64,000 bases of DNA from assembly GCF_000429045.1 (NCBI RefSeq), contig NZ_AUBC01000001.1, positions 3,744-67,743 of the forward strand, read 5' to 3'. The notes beneath the pieces are model-generated. The model searched no databases and had not been told where the DNA came from. It saw only the letters and a list, made by a program, of their open reading frames with translations. This document shows positions 1-10,640 of the stretch, piece by piece. A program made the translations under genes and the position numbers. Source of the DNA: Salinarimonas rosea DSM 21201. GTDB lineage: Bacteria > Pseudomonadota > Alphaproteobacteria > Rhizobiales > Beijerinckiaceae. Every line of letters begins with the position of its first letter. Within the stretch, counting starts at the first letter, position 1.

Positions 1-55
1 TGTCAAGCGTCAGCCGGAACTGCCCCCCTTTCGTCACGAGGACCTGACCCCCTCG
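1..55. repeat. IS21 left terminal repeat region
   Basis: This end starts TGTCAAGCG and holds two imperfect copies of a CTGACCCCC motif, one degenerate (CTGCCCCCC). It matches the inverted orientation of the right end at 2183-2237. It overlaps the last codons of istB. Confidence 0.75.
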
Positions 56-849
56 CTGGTTGATGTGGTGTTGTGAGGCGCCGGAGCGGCCTTCTGCAGA
101 AGGCCGCTCCGGCGCTTTTCGCGCAGCCGATAGCTCTCACCGCGGATGGTGATGACGTGGCTGTGGTGGAGGAGGCGGTCGAGGATGGCGGTCGCGACCA
201 CGGGATCGCCGAACACGGAGCCCCACTCGCCGATGGCGCGGTTCGAGGTGACGAGCATGGCGCCACGCTCGTAGCGGCGAGAGACGAGCTGGAAGAAGAG
301 GTGCGCCGCATCCTGCTCGAAGGGCAGGTAGCCCAGCTCGTCCACGATCAGCAGCTTCGGCTTGGCGTAATGGAGGAGGCGCTCGTCGAGACGGCCATCG
401 GCATGCGCCTTGGCCAGGTTGGCGACGAGCGCCGTGGCCGAGGTGAACAGCACGGTGTAGCCGGCCACGATCACCTCGCGCCCGAGGGCGACGGCGAGAT
501 GCGTCTTGCCGACCCCCGGCGGACCGAGCAGCAGGATCGCCTCGCCGTTTGCGATGAAGCGGCCGGTGGCGAGCTCGCGGACTTGGTGCCGGTCGACGGA
601 TGGCTGCGCCTCGAAGTCGAAGCCGGCCAGATCCCGGGCGAAGGGGAACCTGGCGAGCCCGAAGGCCATCTCGATCCGGCGCTGGTCCTTGCGCGCGATC
701 TCGCGCTCGCAGAACAGGGTCAGGGCCTCGCGGATCGTCAGGTCGCGCCGCCCAGCCTCGTCGAGGAGGCTGTCGAGCTGGTCGCGGATCGCGGTGAGCT
801 TGAGGCGGGTGAGCATCCGCTCGAGATGCGCGTGCGTGTCGATGAGCAT
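34..849 (-). CDS. istB: IS21 transposition helper ATPase IstB
   Basis: This is the AAA+ helper of IS21 transposition, related to DnaC, which binds target DNA and activates the IstA transposase. The 271-residue product has a helical N-terminal domain, a Walker A motif (GPPGVGKT, residues 109-116) and a Walker B motif (LLIVDELG, 167-174). The C-terminal SYRLREKRRSG block is also typical of the family. The start at 849 was chosen because ATG there overlaps the istA stop by one base (TGATG), the standard IS21 coupling. An in-frame extension further upstream lies inside istA and is not real. The last codons run through the terminal repeat and the 38-bp palindrome. Confidence 0.93.
   Translation of the reverse strand: MLIDTHAHLERMLTRLKLTAIRDQLDSLLDEAGRRDLTIREALTLFCEREIARKDQRRIEMAFGLARFPFARDLAGFDFEAQPSVDRHQVRELATGRFIANGEAILLLGPPGVGKTHLAVALGREVIVAGYTVLFTSATALVANLAKAHADGRLDERLLHYAKPKLLIVDELGYLPFEQDAAHLFFQLVSRRYERGAMLVTSNRAIGEWGSVFGDPVVATAILDRLLHHSHVITIRGESYRLREKRRSGLLQKAAPAPHNTTSTSEGVRSS
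78..115 (+). terminator. 38-bp perfect palindrome followed by T-run, in istB 3' end
   Basis: The 38 bases form a perfect palindrome centred on CTGCAG and are followed by TTTT at 116-119 on the plus strand. This has the form of an intrinsic terminator acting on transcription that enters the element from its left flank. It also encodes the end of IstB on the opposite strand. A role as a guard against read-through into the element is inference. Confidence 0.55.
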
Positions 850-2162
850 CACCAGGCCCCTCCGACGAGCGCCTCGTATTCCGCCAGCGGGCGCAGCAGC
901 GCCGCGGCGTCGACCTCCGGGCCGTCGACGGTCTCCTCGTCGCGGACACGTCGCACGGCCCGCCCTCCGGCGCCGGCGACGCCCTCGAAGTGCGCGGGAT
1001 CGACGATCCGCCCCTTGCGGCGCGCGCTCGACGGATGGCTCGCGACCTCGCGCCCGCCATAGACGATCCGCACGCTCGCGCCCGTCACCGTCACCCGCAC
1101 GCTCTCGCCGATCAGGCGCCATGGGACGGAGTAGGCCGAGCCGTCGACCTCGACCGTGCAGTCGGCGCCGACCCGTCGGAGGAGATCGCGGGTCGCGAGG
1201 AACGAGCCATGGCCCGGCAAGGCCTTTAGGCGCGCGGCCTCGTCCCGGGCGAAGCGCAGGATCGGCGCCTCGCCGGTCGTGCCGTGCTCGCGTACGTCCG
1301 CGATCTCGCGCGTCCACTGATCGAGATGCGCCTCGAGCGCGGCGAAGCTCTCGAAGCTGCGCCCGGCGATGGCGTTGTTCTTGACATAGCCGACCCCGCG
1401 CTCGTCCTTGCCTTTGGTACGGGCGCGATACGGCGCGCAGGCGACCACCCGGAAGCCCCAGTGCCGGGCGAAGGCATGGAGCCGCGGGTTCAGAACGACC
1501 TCCCGGCTCGCCGGGTCGTGGTGAAGGACGAGGGCGCGGGCGTTGTCGAGGAGGACCTCCTCGGTCACGCCGCCGAAGGCCCGGAACGCGCTCTCCATCC
1601 CCTCGAACCAGCTCTCCTGGCGCTCGCCGTCGAAGGCGCGGACGTGGAGGCGCCGCGAGTAGCCGAGCGTGGCCACGAAGAATGACACCCGCCGCTGCTC
1701 GCCGCCGATCTCGACCCGCCGCTCGCCGAAGTCGATCTGCAGCTGCTGACCCGGGCGCGTCTCGAACCGGATCGTCGCCCGCGCCTCGGCGCGAAGCTCA
1801 CGACGCAGGTGGGCGACGGCCCGCTCGACGGTGCGCAGGCTCACCACGACCTTCTTCTCCGACGCCAGCTCCTGGCGCACGACATCGGCGTTCCCGGCGT
1901 GGCGCCGGAAGCGCTCGGCGATCCAGTCCTCGAGCCCGTCCAGCTTCTTCGAGCGCGACGGCGATGTCGGCGGCCGCCATCCACCGGCTCTCAACCAGCG
2001 CCGAACCGTGTTCCGCGAGCACCCCAGCTCCGCCGCGATCCGCTTCGAGCCCCACCCGAGCGCCTTCAGCGACAGCATCGCCGAGACCTCGTCCGGCTCC
2101 TTCATCTCCAGCCCCCGTGCAATCTGCTCCTGGGGGCATCTGTGCATCCATGCGTCGTCCAT
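849..2162 (-). CDS. istA: IS21 transposase IstA
   Basis: This is the DDE transposase of the element. The 437-residue protein begins with a helix-turn-helix (about residues 33-57) that should bind the terminal repeats. An rve-type integrase core follows, with D144 (QIDFGE), D206 (LLDN) and E254 (KGKDERG) as the probable catalytic triad. The C-terminal part resembles the Mu-transposase-like domain of IstA. An AGGAGG ribosome-binding site lies five bases before the ATG at 2162. The gene is translationally coupled to istB. No frameshift or stop is visible, so it appears complete. Confidence 0.93.
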   Translation of the reverse strand: MDDAWMHRCPQEQIARGLEMKEPDEVSAMLSLKALGWGSKRIAAELGCSRNTVRRWLRAGGWRPPTSPSRSKKLDGLEDWIAERFRRHAGNADVVRQELASEKKVVVSLRTVERAVAHLRRELRAEARATIRFETRPGQQLQIDFGERRVEIGGEQRRVSFFVATLGYSRRLHVRAFDGERQESWFEGMESAFRAFGGVTEEVLLDNARALVLHHDPASREVVLNPRLHAFARHWGFRVVACAPYRARTKGKDERGVGYVKNNAIAGRSFESFAALEAHLDQWTREIADVREHGTTGEAPILRFARDEAARLKALPGHGSFLATRDLLRRVGADCTVEVDGSAYSVPWRLIGESVRVTVTGASVRIVYGGREVASHPSSARRKGRIVDPAHFEGVAGAGGRAVRRVRDEETVDGPEVDAAALLRPLAEYEALVGGAW

Positions 2163-2182
2163 CGCGACCTCCTGCTCGACGG

Positions 2183-2237
2183 CAGGGGGTCAGTTCCTCA
2201 TGGCGCCAAGGGGGTCAGTTAGTCGTGTCGCCCGACA
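2183..2237. repeat. IS21 right terminal repeat region
   Basis: Read inward, this end starts TGTCGGGCG and contains two copies of AACTGACCCCC about 25 bp apart. It lies just upstream of the istA start, so the istA promoter must sit within or beside it. Confidence 0.75.
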
Positions 2238-2502
2238 GGCTCGGGCGCCTGTCATCCCCCCGGAGCCGTCGTGCCTCGCACGCGCCGGCGCGCGCAGCGC
2301 AGGTCACCGCGAAGCGGCCGGAACGAAGTGGAGGAGGGCGAAGCCCTTGACCGGAGCGAGCACGCCGGCACGCTCGCAGCAAAGGACGGCGCGGTGCCCC
2401 GTGCCGCTCTCCAGCAATTGCCGAACGGGCACGAAGGCATTGCACCTAACGCGTCGCTGCGGATCTACAAGCCAAAAAATACAGCGCTTTAAACCCTCAT
2501 AC

Positions 2503-3219
2503 TCAAAATGGAATGTCGTCGTCGTATTCAGAAGGCTTCTGCTGAGCCTGCGCGAATCTATCCTTTGTTCGGTCATCCTGCTTCAGAACCGCTGCAATAT
2601 CGGCTACAATCTCCTCCGCCTGTCTTCCGCGCCTCAAGATCGCCTGCTTTCGCGCAACGAAGCCGGTCGGGTTTTCTCCCATATGAAGAGGAATGATCAG
2701 GACGTTCCGTGCGACCCCGAAGCCGACCTCCTGCTGGCACCAACTGCTTTGCGCAAAACCCGGCGTGCACACGGCAATCAGGGCTTCCATATGCCGCAAG
2801 GCACGGTGCAGTTCGTCCGTCCATTCTCGCGTCGGCGAAATCGCGGCGTGAGCCACGAAGCCACTGCAACTGTGCGCAGCCAAGCACTCGGCCAGTCTGA
2901 CCGCCCGTGGTCGGGCCTCTGAGACATGGCTAATGAATATGCGCATAGACTGTGCGTCGCGCCAGAGTTCAGGACTATCGTCACCAAAACCGACGGCCTC
3001 TGAAAAAATCCCGAGATCTTGCGCAATTCGGAGAAGCTTGGCATTTTCGACGCCACGAAGCGCAACCTTAGAGTACACCCATTTACTATTATAGTGAACC
3101 TCCGTGGGTGGATTTACCCCATACTCCGCAAGAAACTGATCGATTTCATCATACCGATATCGCGCTTGAAGCTCGCGCGCGACTTTGTCTATAAGACGTA
3201 ATTTCTCAGTACTGCGCAT
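2503..3219 (-). CDS. TIR-domain protein with uncharacterised N-terminal helical domain
   Basis: The 238-residue product has two parts. Residues 1-90 form a helical region with IDKVARELQ, DEIDQFLAEYG and LLRIAQDLG segments, which I cannot assign to a named family with confidence. Residues 92-215 form a TIR domain, with the first strand MRIFISHVSE and a WCQQE motif whose E164 fits the catalytic glutamate of NAD-cleaving TIR domains. Bacterial TIR proteins often act in anti-phage defence by consuming NAD or making ADP-ribose signals; that role is inferred here. The ATG at 3219 is preferred over an upstream one because AGGA lies seven bases before it. The gene is visibly less GC-rich than its neighbours and lies 265 bp from an IS21 element, which suggests horizontal transfer. 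No Thoeris partner (SIR2/SLOG protein) is adjacent. Confidence 0.8.
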   Translation of the reverse strand: MRSTEKLRLIDKVARELQARYRYDEIDQFLAEYGVNPPTEVHYNSKWVYSKVALRGVENAKLLRIAQDLGIFSEAVGFGDDSPELWRDAQSMRIFISHVSEARPRAVRLAECLAAHSCSGFVAHAAISPTREWTDELHRALRHMEALIAVCTPGFAQSSWCQQEVGFGVARNVLIIPLHMGENPTGFVARKQAILRRGRQAEEIVADIAAVLKQDDRTKDRFAQAQQKPSEYDDDIPF

Positions 3220-3285
3220 TTCAGAATTCCTGTCGAGGAACCAGAAAAGGCCCTGACGCCGATCTTCCACTTTTGCTCATGGCCA

Positions 3286-3318
3286 AGCACCGGGCCGCCC
3301 TAGGGACGGTCCGGTGCT
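3286..3318. other. Stem-loop downstream of nrdJ
   Basis: AGCACCGG and CCGGTGCT form an 8-bp perfect stem with a loop of 17 bases. It lies between the nrdJ stop and the TIR gene, both read on the minus strand. There is no T-run after it, so it is not a classical intrinsic terminator. It may be a processing or pausing hairpin. Confidence 0.3.
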
Positions 3319-3361
3319 GCCACGCGTAGCAGAGTCGGATGAAGAGTAAATGCCTACCAAA

Positions 3362-7108
<3,747 letters not shown>

Positions 7109-7352
7109 CGTCCCGTATCCCTGGTCTTTCGCTCCGGCCGCCATGCGCGAACCGGGATGTCGGCCCCGGACGGCCCGCGGGCCGCCCCCTCCTCGTCACC
7201 ATCGTCACGCCGCGCGGACGCCTTCGGGGCGCGCACACCCGCGCGCCGGGCCGCTTGGCCGTGGCGTCGAGGTGGATGCCGCGCTCCGTTCTGGATGTCG
7301 CCCGACGTGAGGCCTTCTGGCCCGCCGCCGCTCGTGTCGGTGGGACGAGAGA

Positions 7353-7423
7353 AAGCTGTCACCAGCCGGGGCGCGCGTCAACACCTAGTGCTCGGGCTCC
7401 TCCCCAGCCCTAGATATGGTGTG
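7353..7423 (-). promoter_or_regulatory. Putative NrdR boxes and promoter upstream of nrdJ
   Basis: On the minus strand ACACCATATCTAGGG (7423-7409) resembles the NrdR-box consensus, roughly ACACTATATATTGTGT. About 30 bp downstream a second partial box reads CACTAGGTGT (7390-7381). A spacing close to three helical turns is typical for paired NrdR boxes. Overlapping the second box is TTGACG (7381-7376), with CAGCTT 17 bp further on as a weak -10. NrdR represses ribonucleotide reductase genes when dATP is high. The assignment rests on sequence resemblance only. Confidence 0.45.
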
Positions 7424-7829
7424 GGCTGTTAAGATTGTGGAGAACTTCGACACCGGCTCTCAAGCCATTCGAGTCGCTTCGGATTTCAGGCGAGCGGCCA
7501 CGCTTGCGCCGGGTGTGGCCGCGATGCGTCGCCGGCGGACCATCCACAAGAGCCGTCCGGCCGGCCTCGAGCGCCGGGCGGTGAGCGTCCGCGGCCTCGG
7601 ACCTGCGACAGGCCCTGCGCGGGGCGGACGAAGCGGCTGGAGTCTATGGGATTCAACGTAATCCGCGGACGCATCGGAATCCGGGAATCACATCGCGGGA
7701 CTGCGAATCGAATCCCGCCATCAATTCGGCCCGATCGGGGTGCGTTCAGTCTTCGCTCAGCATCCCCGTGGCAGGCTCGATCCGTCGGCCAGCCACCCGC
7801 ACCCGTCCTCCGCCCGCGAGCCCCGCGCG
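7424..7829. other. Intergenic region without a supported gene
   Basis: This stretch separates the divergent nrdJ and the SH3-domain gene. An 81-codon open frame at 7416-7661 has low-complexity, arginine-rich composition and no recognisable family, so it is not called. No cobalamin riboswitch box was found. The promoter of the rightward genes probably lies near the right end, but no clear hexamers were seen. Confidence 0.4.
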
Positions 7830-8384
7830 ATGTCCCTCCCCGCCCCCCGCCGCTTTCGCCCGATCGCCCTCGCCTCCCTCGCGCGGCTCGCGCTGTGCGG
7901 CGTCGTCCTCGGCGGCCTCGGCGCCGCCAACGCGATCGCCCAGCGCGCGCCGACGGCGAACGTGGTGCCGGGGGAGGAGCATTGCGTCGTCGACGTCCGC
8001 GCCGACGACGCGCTCAACCTGCGTGCCGGGCCGGGGGCCGCCCAGCCGATCCTGGCGCGCCTGCCCTACGGCACGTGCGGGGTGATGGTGACGGGGGCGT
8101 GCTCGGGCAATTGGTGCCCGGTCGAGGACGGGCACAATTCCGGCTTCGTCCACGCCCGCTACATCGCCCAGGTCTCGCCGGCTCTCTACTGCACCGAGGG
8201 CGTCCGGGCCGGCGAGCGGCTGATGCTGCGCGCGTTCCCCTCCTTCGAGTCGCGGCCGGTCCGTGCGCTCGGCCCCGCCACCTGCTCGATCGCCTTCCTG
8301 CCCTACGCCCGCGAGGGCTGGCAGAAGGTCCGCGTGGAGGGGTACGAGGGCTGGGTGCCGCGGGCGAACCTCTCGGGGCAATGA
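7830..8384 (+). CDS. Exported protein with two SH3-like repeats
   Basis: The 184-residue product has an N-terminal signal-like segment (basic PRRFRP, then a hydrophobic stretch, then GAANAIAQR), so it is probably secreted to the periplasm. Two related bacterial SH3-like segments follow. The first has ALNLRAGPG and WCPVEDGHNSGFVHARYI; the second has RLMLRAFPSFES and WQKVRVEGYEGWVPRANL. Such domains often bind cell-wall peptides. Cysteines are frequent (about six), which suggests disulfides. The ATG at 7830 is chosen because it places the signal peptide at the N-terminus. It overlaps the following DUF1643 gene by four bases, so the two are probably co-translated, though no functional link is known. 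Confidence 0.75.
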   Translation: MSLPAPRRFRPIALASLARLALCGVVLGGLGAANAIAQRAPTANVVPGEEHCVVDVRADDALNLRAGPGAAQPILARLPYGTCGVMVTGACSGNWCPVEDGHNSGFVHARYIAQVSPALYCTEGVRAGERLMLRAFPSFESRPVRALGPATCSIAFLPYAREGWQKVRVEGYEGWVPRANLSGQ

Positions 8385-8872
8385 GCGCGGTCTTCTCTCC
8401 CTGCGGCACGTATCGCTACCGGCTCGAGCGGCCGGGGGACGATGCGCGGGCGGGCGCCCCGGCGCTCGCCTTCGTCATGCTCAATCCCTCGACCGCGGAC
8501 GCCTACCGGGACGACCCCACCATCCGGCGCGTGCGTCTCCTCGCCCGGGGCTTCGGCTACGGCCCGGTCGTCGTCGCGAACCTCTACGGGCTGCGCTCCG
8601 CCGACCCGCGCGCGCTCGCCGCCCATCCCGACCCCGTCGGCCCCGAGACCCCGGCCCATCTCGCCGCGATCGCAGCGCAGGTCCGCGACGTCGTCTGCGC
8701 CTGGGGGAACCACGCCGAGCCCGCGCGGGCGCGTGCCGCGCTGGCGCTGCTCGCGGGCGCCGGCGCGCGGCTGTGGCATCTCGGCCTGACGAAATCCGGC
8801 GCGCCGCGCCACCCGCTCTACGTGCCGCGCGATGTGCCGCTGACCATGCTCGTGGACGAGTCGCGCGGGTAG
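8381..8872 (+). CDS. DUF1643 family protein
   Basis: The 163-residue product matches the DUF1643 pattern. It has an N-terminal FSPCGTYRYRLER, the conserved VMLNPSTADAYRDDPTIRR block (residues 27-45), VVVANLYGLRSADP, a CAWGNHAE segment, and the C-terminal LTKSGAPRHPLYVP. The family has no established biochemical function. Its members often occur in accessory or phage-related regions, which is general knowledge rather than something seen here. The start ATG lies inside the stop of the SH3-domain gene (ATGA overlap). It is the last gene before the TIR-like-Nudix fusion, 180 bp downstream in the same direction. Confidence 0.85.
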   Translation: MSAVFSPCGTYRYRLERPGDDARAGAPALAFVMLNPSTADAYRDDPTIRRVRLLARGFGYGPVVVANLYGLRSADPRALAAHPDPVGPETPAHLAAIAAQVRDVVCAWGNHAEPARARAALALLAGAGARLWHLGLTKSGAPRHPLYVPRDVPLTMLVDESRG

Positions 8873-9052
8873 ATCGTGAGTGTCGGCCCACGGCGACACG
8901 CGTGCCGCGACGTCGGGAGGATGGAGATCGGGACGGCTTCCCAGCCTGATCGGTCCGACTTATGCTAGGTTGTTAGCCGGCATGGGGTCTCGCGTCGACG
9001 CACGGGCCGGGACGACGTGGTCACGATCTGCGCTCCCGGAGGGATATTCGTC

Positions 9053-10381
9053 ATGAAAGCTCGGGTGTTCATCGGAGCGTCGACCGAAGGTGGCAAGGTG
9101 GCGGCAGGCGTCCAGACTCACCTGGACAAAATCGCCGAGTGCGTCATTTGGGACCAGAACGTCTTCGAGCTGAGCAACTCGACGCTCGACAACCTCGTCG
9201 ATCAAATAGGAGCCTACGACTTCGCGATTTTCGTTCTCTCGCCGGACGACAAGCTGCTTATTCGTGGCAACGTCCAAAACGTGGCGCGCGACAACGTCAT
9301 CTTCGAGATAGGCCTCGCGATCGGACGTATCGGGAAGAACCGGACGTTCGTCATCGCGGCCGACGAGGCAGCGGATCTGAGGATCCCGACGGATCTGCTC
9401 GGGACGAACATACCAAGGTTCAGCAGCAATCGCGGGGACGGTAACTGGGTCGCGGCGGTCGGGCCTGCATGCGCGAGGATCAAGGCCGCGATCGAGGAAC
9501 TCGGGCCGATACACAATCGTGCGCTGCGAGACGCCGACGGAAGCACTGTCACCTACGTCGCAGCCGTCTGCTACCGGATTGTCGACGGGGTGATCGAGTA
9601 TCTGCTCGTGAACTCGACCAAAAGCCGCCGTATTTTCCCCAAGGGAAGGATCAAGGACGGCGAGAGCGCCACGACGGCGGCGATGAGGATCGCCTTTCAC
9701 GAAGGGGGCGTGTCCGCGCGGCCGACCGATGCCGACCCCCTCGTCTTCAGGTACCTGAAGGAGGAGGAGGGCAAGATGTACTCCGTCGCTGCTGTCCTGA
9801 TCTATGCCCAAGGTGCACCCAGTAAGCGAATGGAATTCAGAGATCCCCAGTGGTTCTCGAGCGACGCGGCCCCGAACGTCATCAAGGACGGCCGCACCGT
9901 CTGGGATCAAGTCCAGCAGCTCGCACGCGTGATCGACTGGTCGCTGCTCCAGATTCGTCAACGCTTAGCGCCACGTTCGCAGGCGGGTGTCGTGCCCTAC
10001 CGCAGACAGGGTTCCGAGAAGGTGGAGATCCTCCTGGTTACCTCCCGGAGCCAGGGAGCTTGGATCTTTCCGAAGGGAAATATCGGCGCTGGAAGCAATC
10101 CGCACGCGACCGCCGAGAAGGAGGCCTACGAAGAGGCCGGCGTCAGAGGAAAAGTGGGCGAGCGCATCGGCCGGTACAACTATTCGCGCTTTGGAGCGTC
10201 ATACGACGTCGAGATGTTCGCCATGGAGGTCCAGGAGGTCGGCGACATGTGGCCCGAGCAGCACCAGCGGGAGCGCCGATGGTTTCGGCTCAAGGAAGCC
10301 GACAACATCGTCGAATACGACCACATAAAGCAGGTGCTCCTCGACTTCAGAAAAAAGAGCAGAAGCGACAAGGCGAAATAA
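9053..10381 (+). CDS. TIR-like (CAP12/Pycsar-effector type) domain fused to two Nudix domains
   Basis: The 442-residue protein has three parts. Residues 4-150 match the predicted nucleotide-binding TIR-like family seen in CAP12 and Pycsar TIR effectors. Marks are RVFIGASTEG, VIWDQNVFELS, DFAIFVLSPDD and ARDNVIFEIGL, where E85 sits where the NADase glutamate is expected. Residues 166-300 form a Nudix fold with a degenerate box (198-220; RIAFHEGGV in place of the REUXEEXGU consensus), probably inactive. Residues 309-435 form a second Nudix domain with a near-canonical box (342-364; KEAYEEAGV, but Ser348 replaces the first Glu). It resembles diphosphoinositol/dinucleoside-polyphosphate hydrolases. 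The ATG at 9053 follows GGAGGG by nine bases. GC content is visibly lower than in the flanks. No cyclase or CBASS gene adjoins. The idea that it makes and then cleaves an NAD-derived molecule is inference. Confidence 0.85.
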   Translation: MKARVFIGASTEGGKVAAGVQTHLDKIAECVIWDQNVFELSNSTLDNLVDQIGAYDFAIFVLSPDDKLLIRGNVQNVARDNVIFEIGLAIGRIGKNRTFVIAADEAADLRIPTDLLGTNIPRFSSNRGDGNWVAAVGPACARIKAAIEELGPIHNRALRDADGSTVTYVAAVCYRIVDGVIEYLLVNSTKSRRIFPKGRIKDGESATTAAMRIAFHEGGVSARPTDADPLVFRYLKEEEGKMYSVAAVLIYAQGAPSKRMEFRDPQWFSSDAAPNVIKDGRTVWDQVQQLARVIDWSLLQIRQRLAPRSQAGVVPYRRQGSEKVEILLVTSRSQGAWIFPKGNIGAGSNPHATAEKEAYEEAGVRGKVGERIGRYNYSRFGASYDVEMFAMEVQEVGDMWPEQHQRERRWFRLKEADNIVEYDHIKQVLLDFRKKSRSDKAK

Positions 10382-10522
10382 CTGTCTCGGCGCGAGAACG
10401 TCGCCTCGCAATTTGTCCTACGAACTTACTTTGTTCCAGTTTCCGGCCAGCGCCGGAGGATACGCCGTATCGCTCGCCGCCGCGCGGCGCACCGCTTGAC
10501 AGCCGGGGAGCGTGGCGGCACT

Positions 10523-10543
10523 CTTCCGAAACGTTTCGGGAAG
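10523..10543. promoter_or_regulatory. LacI-type operator 1
   Basis: The core CCGAAACGTTTCGG (10526-10539) is a perfect 14-bp palindrome with the central CG typical of LacI-family operators. It lies 101 bp before the lacI-family start and should bind that regulator. Confidence 0.75.
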
Positions 10544-10597
10544 CAGCGCTCACGAGAGCCGCGCCAGAAGGCGCGCCCCGGGACGGACGCGGCTCGC

Positions 10598-10617
10598 GAT
10601 CCGAAACGTTTTGGATC
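10598..10617. promoter_or_regulatory. LacI-type operator 2
   Basis: GATCCGAAACGTTTTGGATC is a 20-bp palindrome with one mismatch and shares the GAAACGTTT core with operator 1. The two centres are 75 bp apart, about seven helical turns, which would allow looping. It ends 23 bp before the regulator gene, so autoregulation is likely. Confidence 0.75.
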
Positions 10618-10640
10618 GATAGCCTCGCGGAGGACACGTC

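Larger units (their letters stand above)
1..2237 (-). mobile_element. IS21-family insertion sequence
   Basis: The element carries istA and istB in the usual order with the usual one-base overlap. Both ends begin with TGTC reading inward, and each end carries two copies of a GGGGGTCAG-type motif about 25 bp apart (left copies near 18-28 and 43-52, right copies near 2185-2197 and 2210-2221). Doubled terminal repeats of this kind are typical of IS21 elements. Both genes are open with intact catalytic motifs, so the copy may be active. The left end coincides with the window edge, so the target-site duplication cannot be checked and the true left boundary may lie a few bases outside. Confidence 0.9.

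Noticed and set aside
73-1062. A plus-strand frame opposite istB
   Set aside because: It mirrors the IstB/IstA coding frames and shows no family features.
2238-2502. A remnant gene between the IS21 right end and the TIR gene
   Set aside because: Open frames here are short and lack recognisable motifs. Nothing can be supported.
7416-7661. 81-codon open frame in the nrdJ upstream gap
   Set aside because: It has no ribosome-binding site of note, arginine-rich composition and no family; it also overlaps the proposed regulatory boxes.
7109-7829. Possible cobalamin riboswitch upstream of nrdJ
   Set aside because: No B12-box-like conserved core was found on either strand in this gap. An RFAM RF00174 covariance search would settle it.
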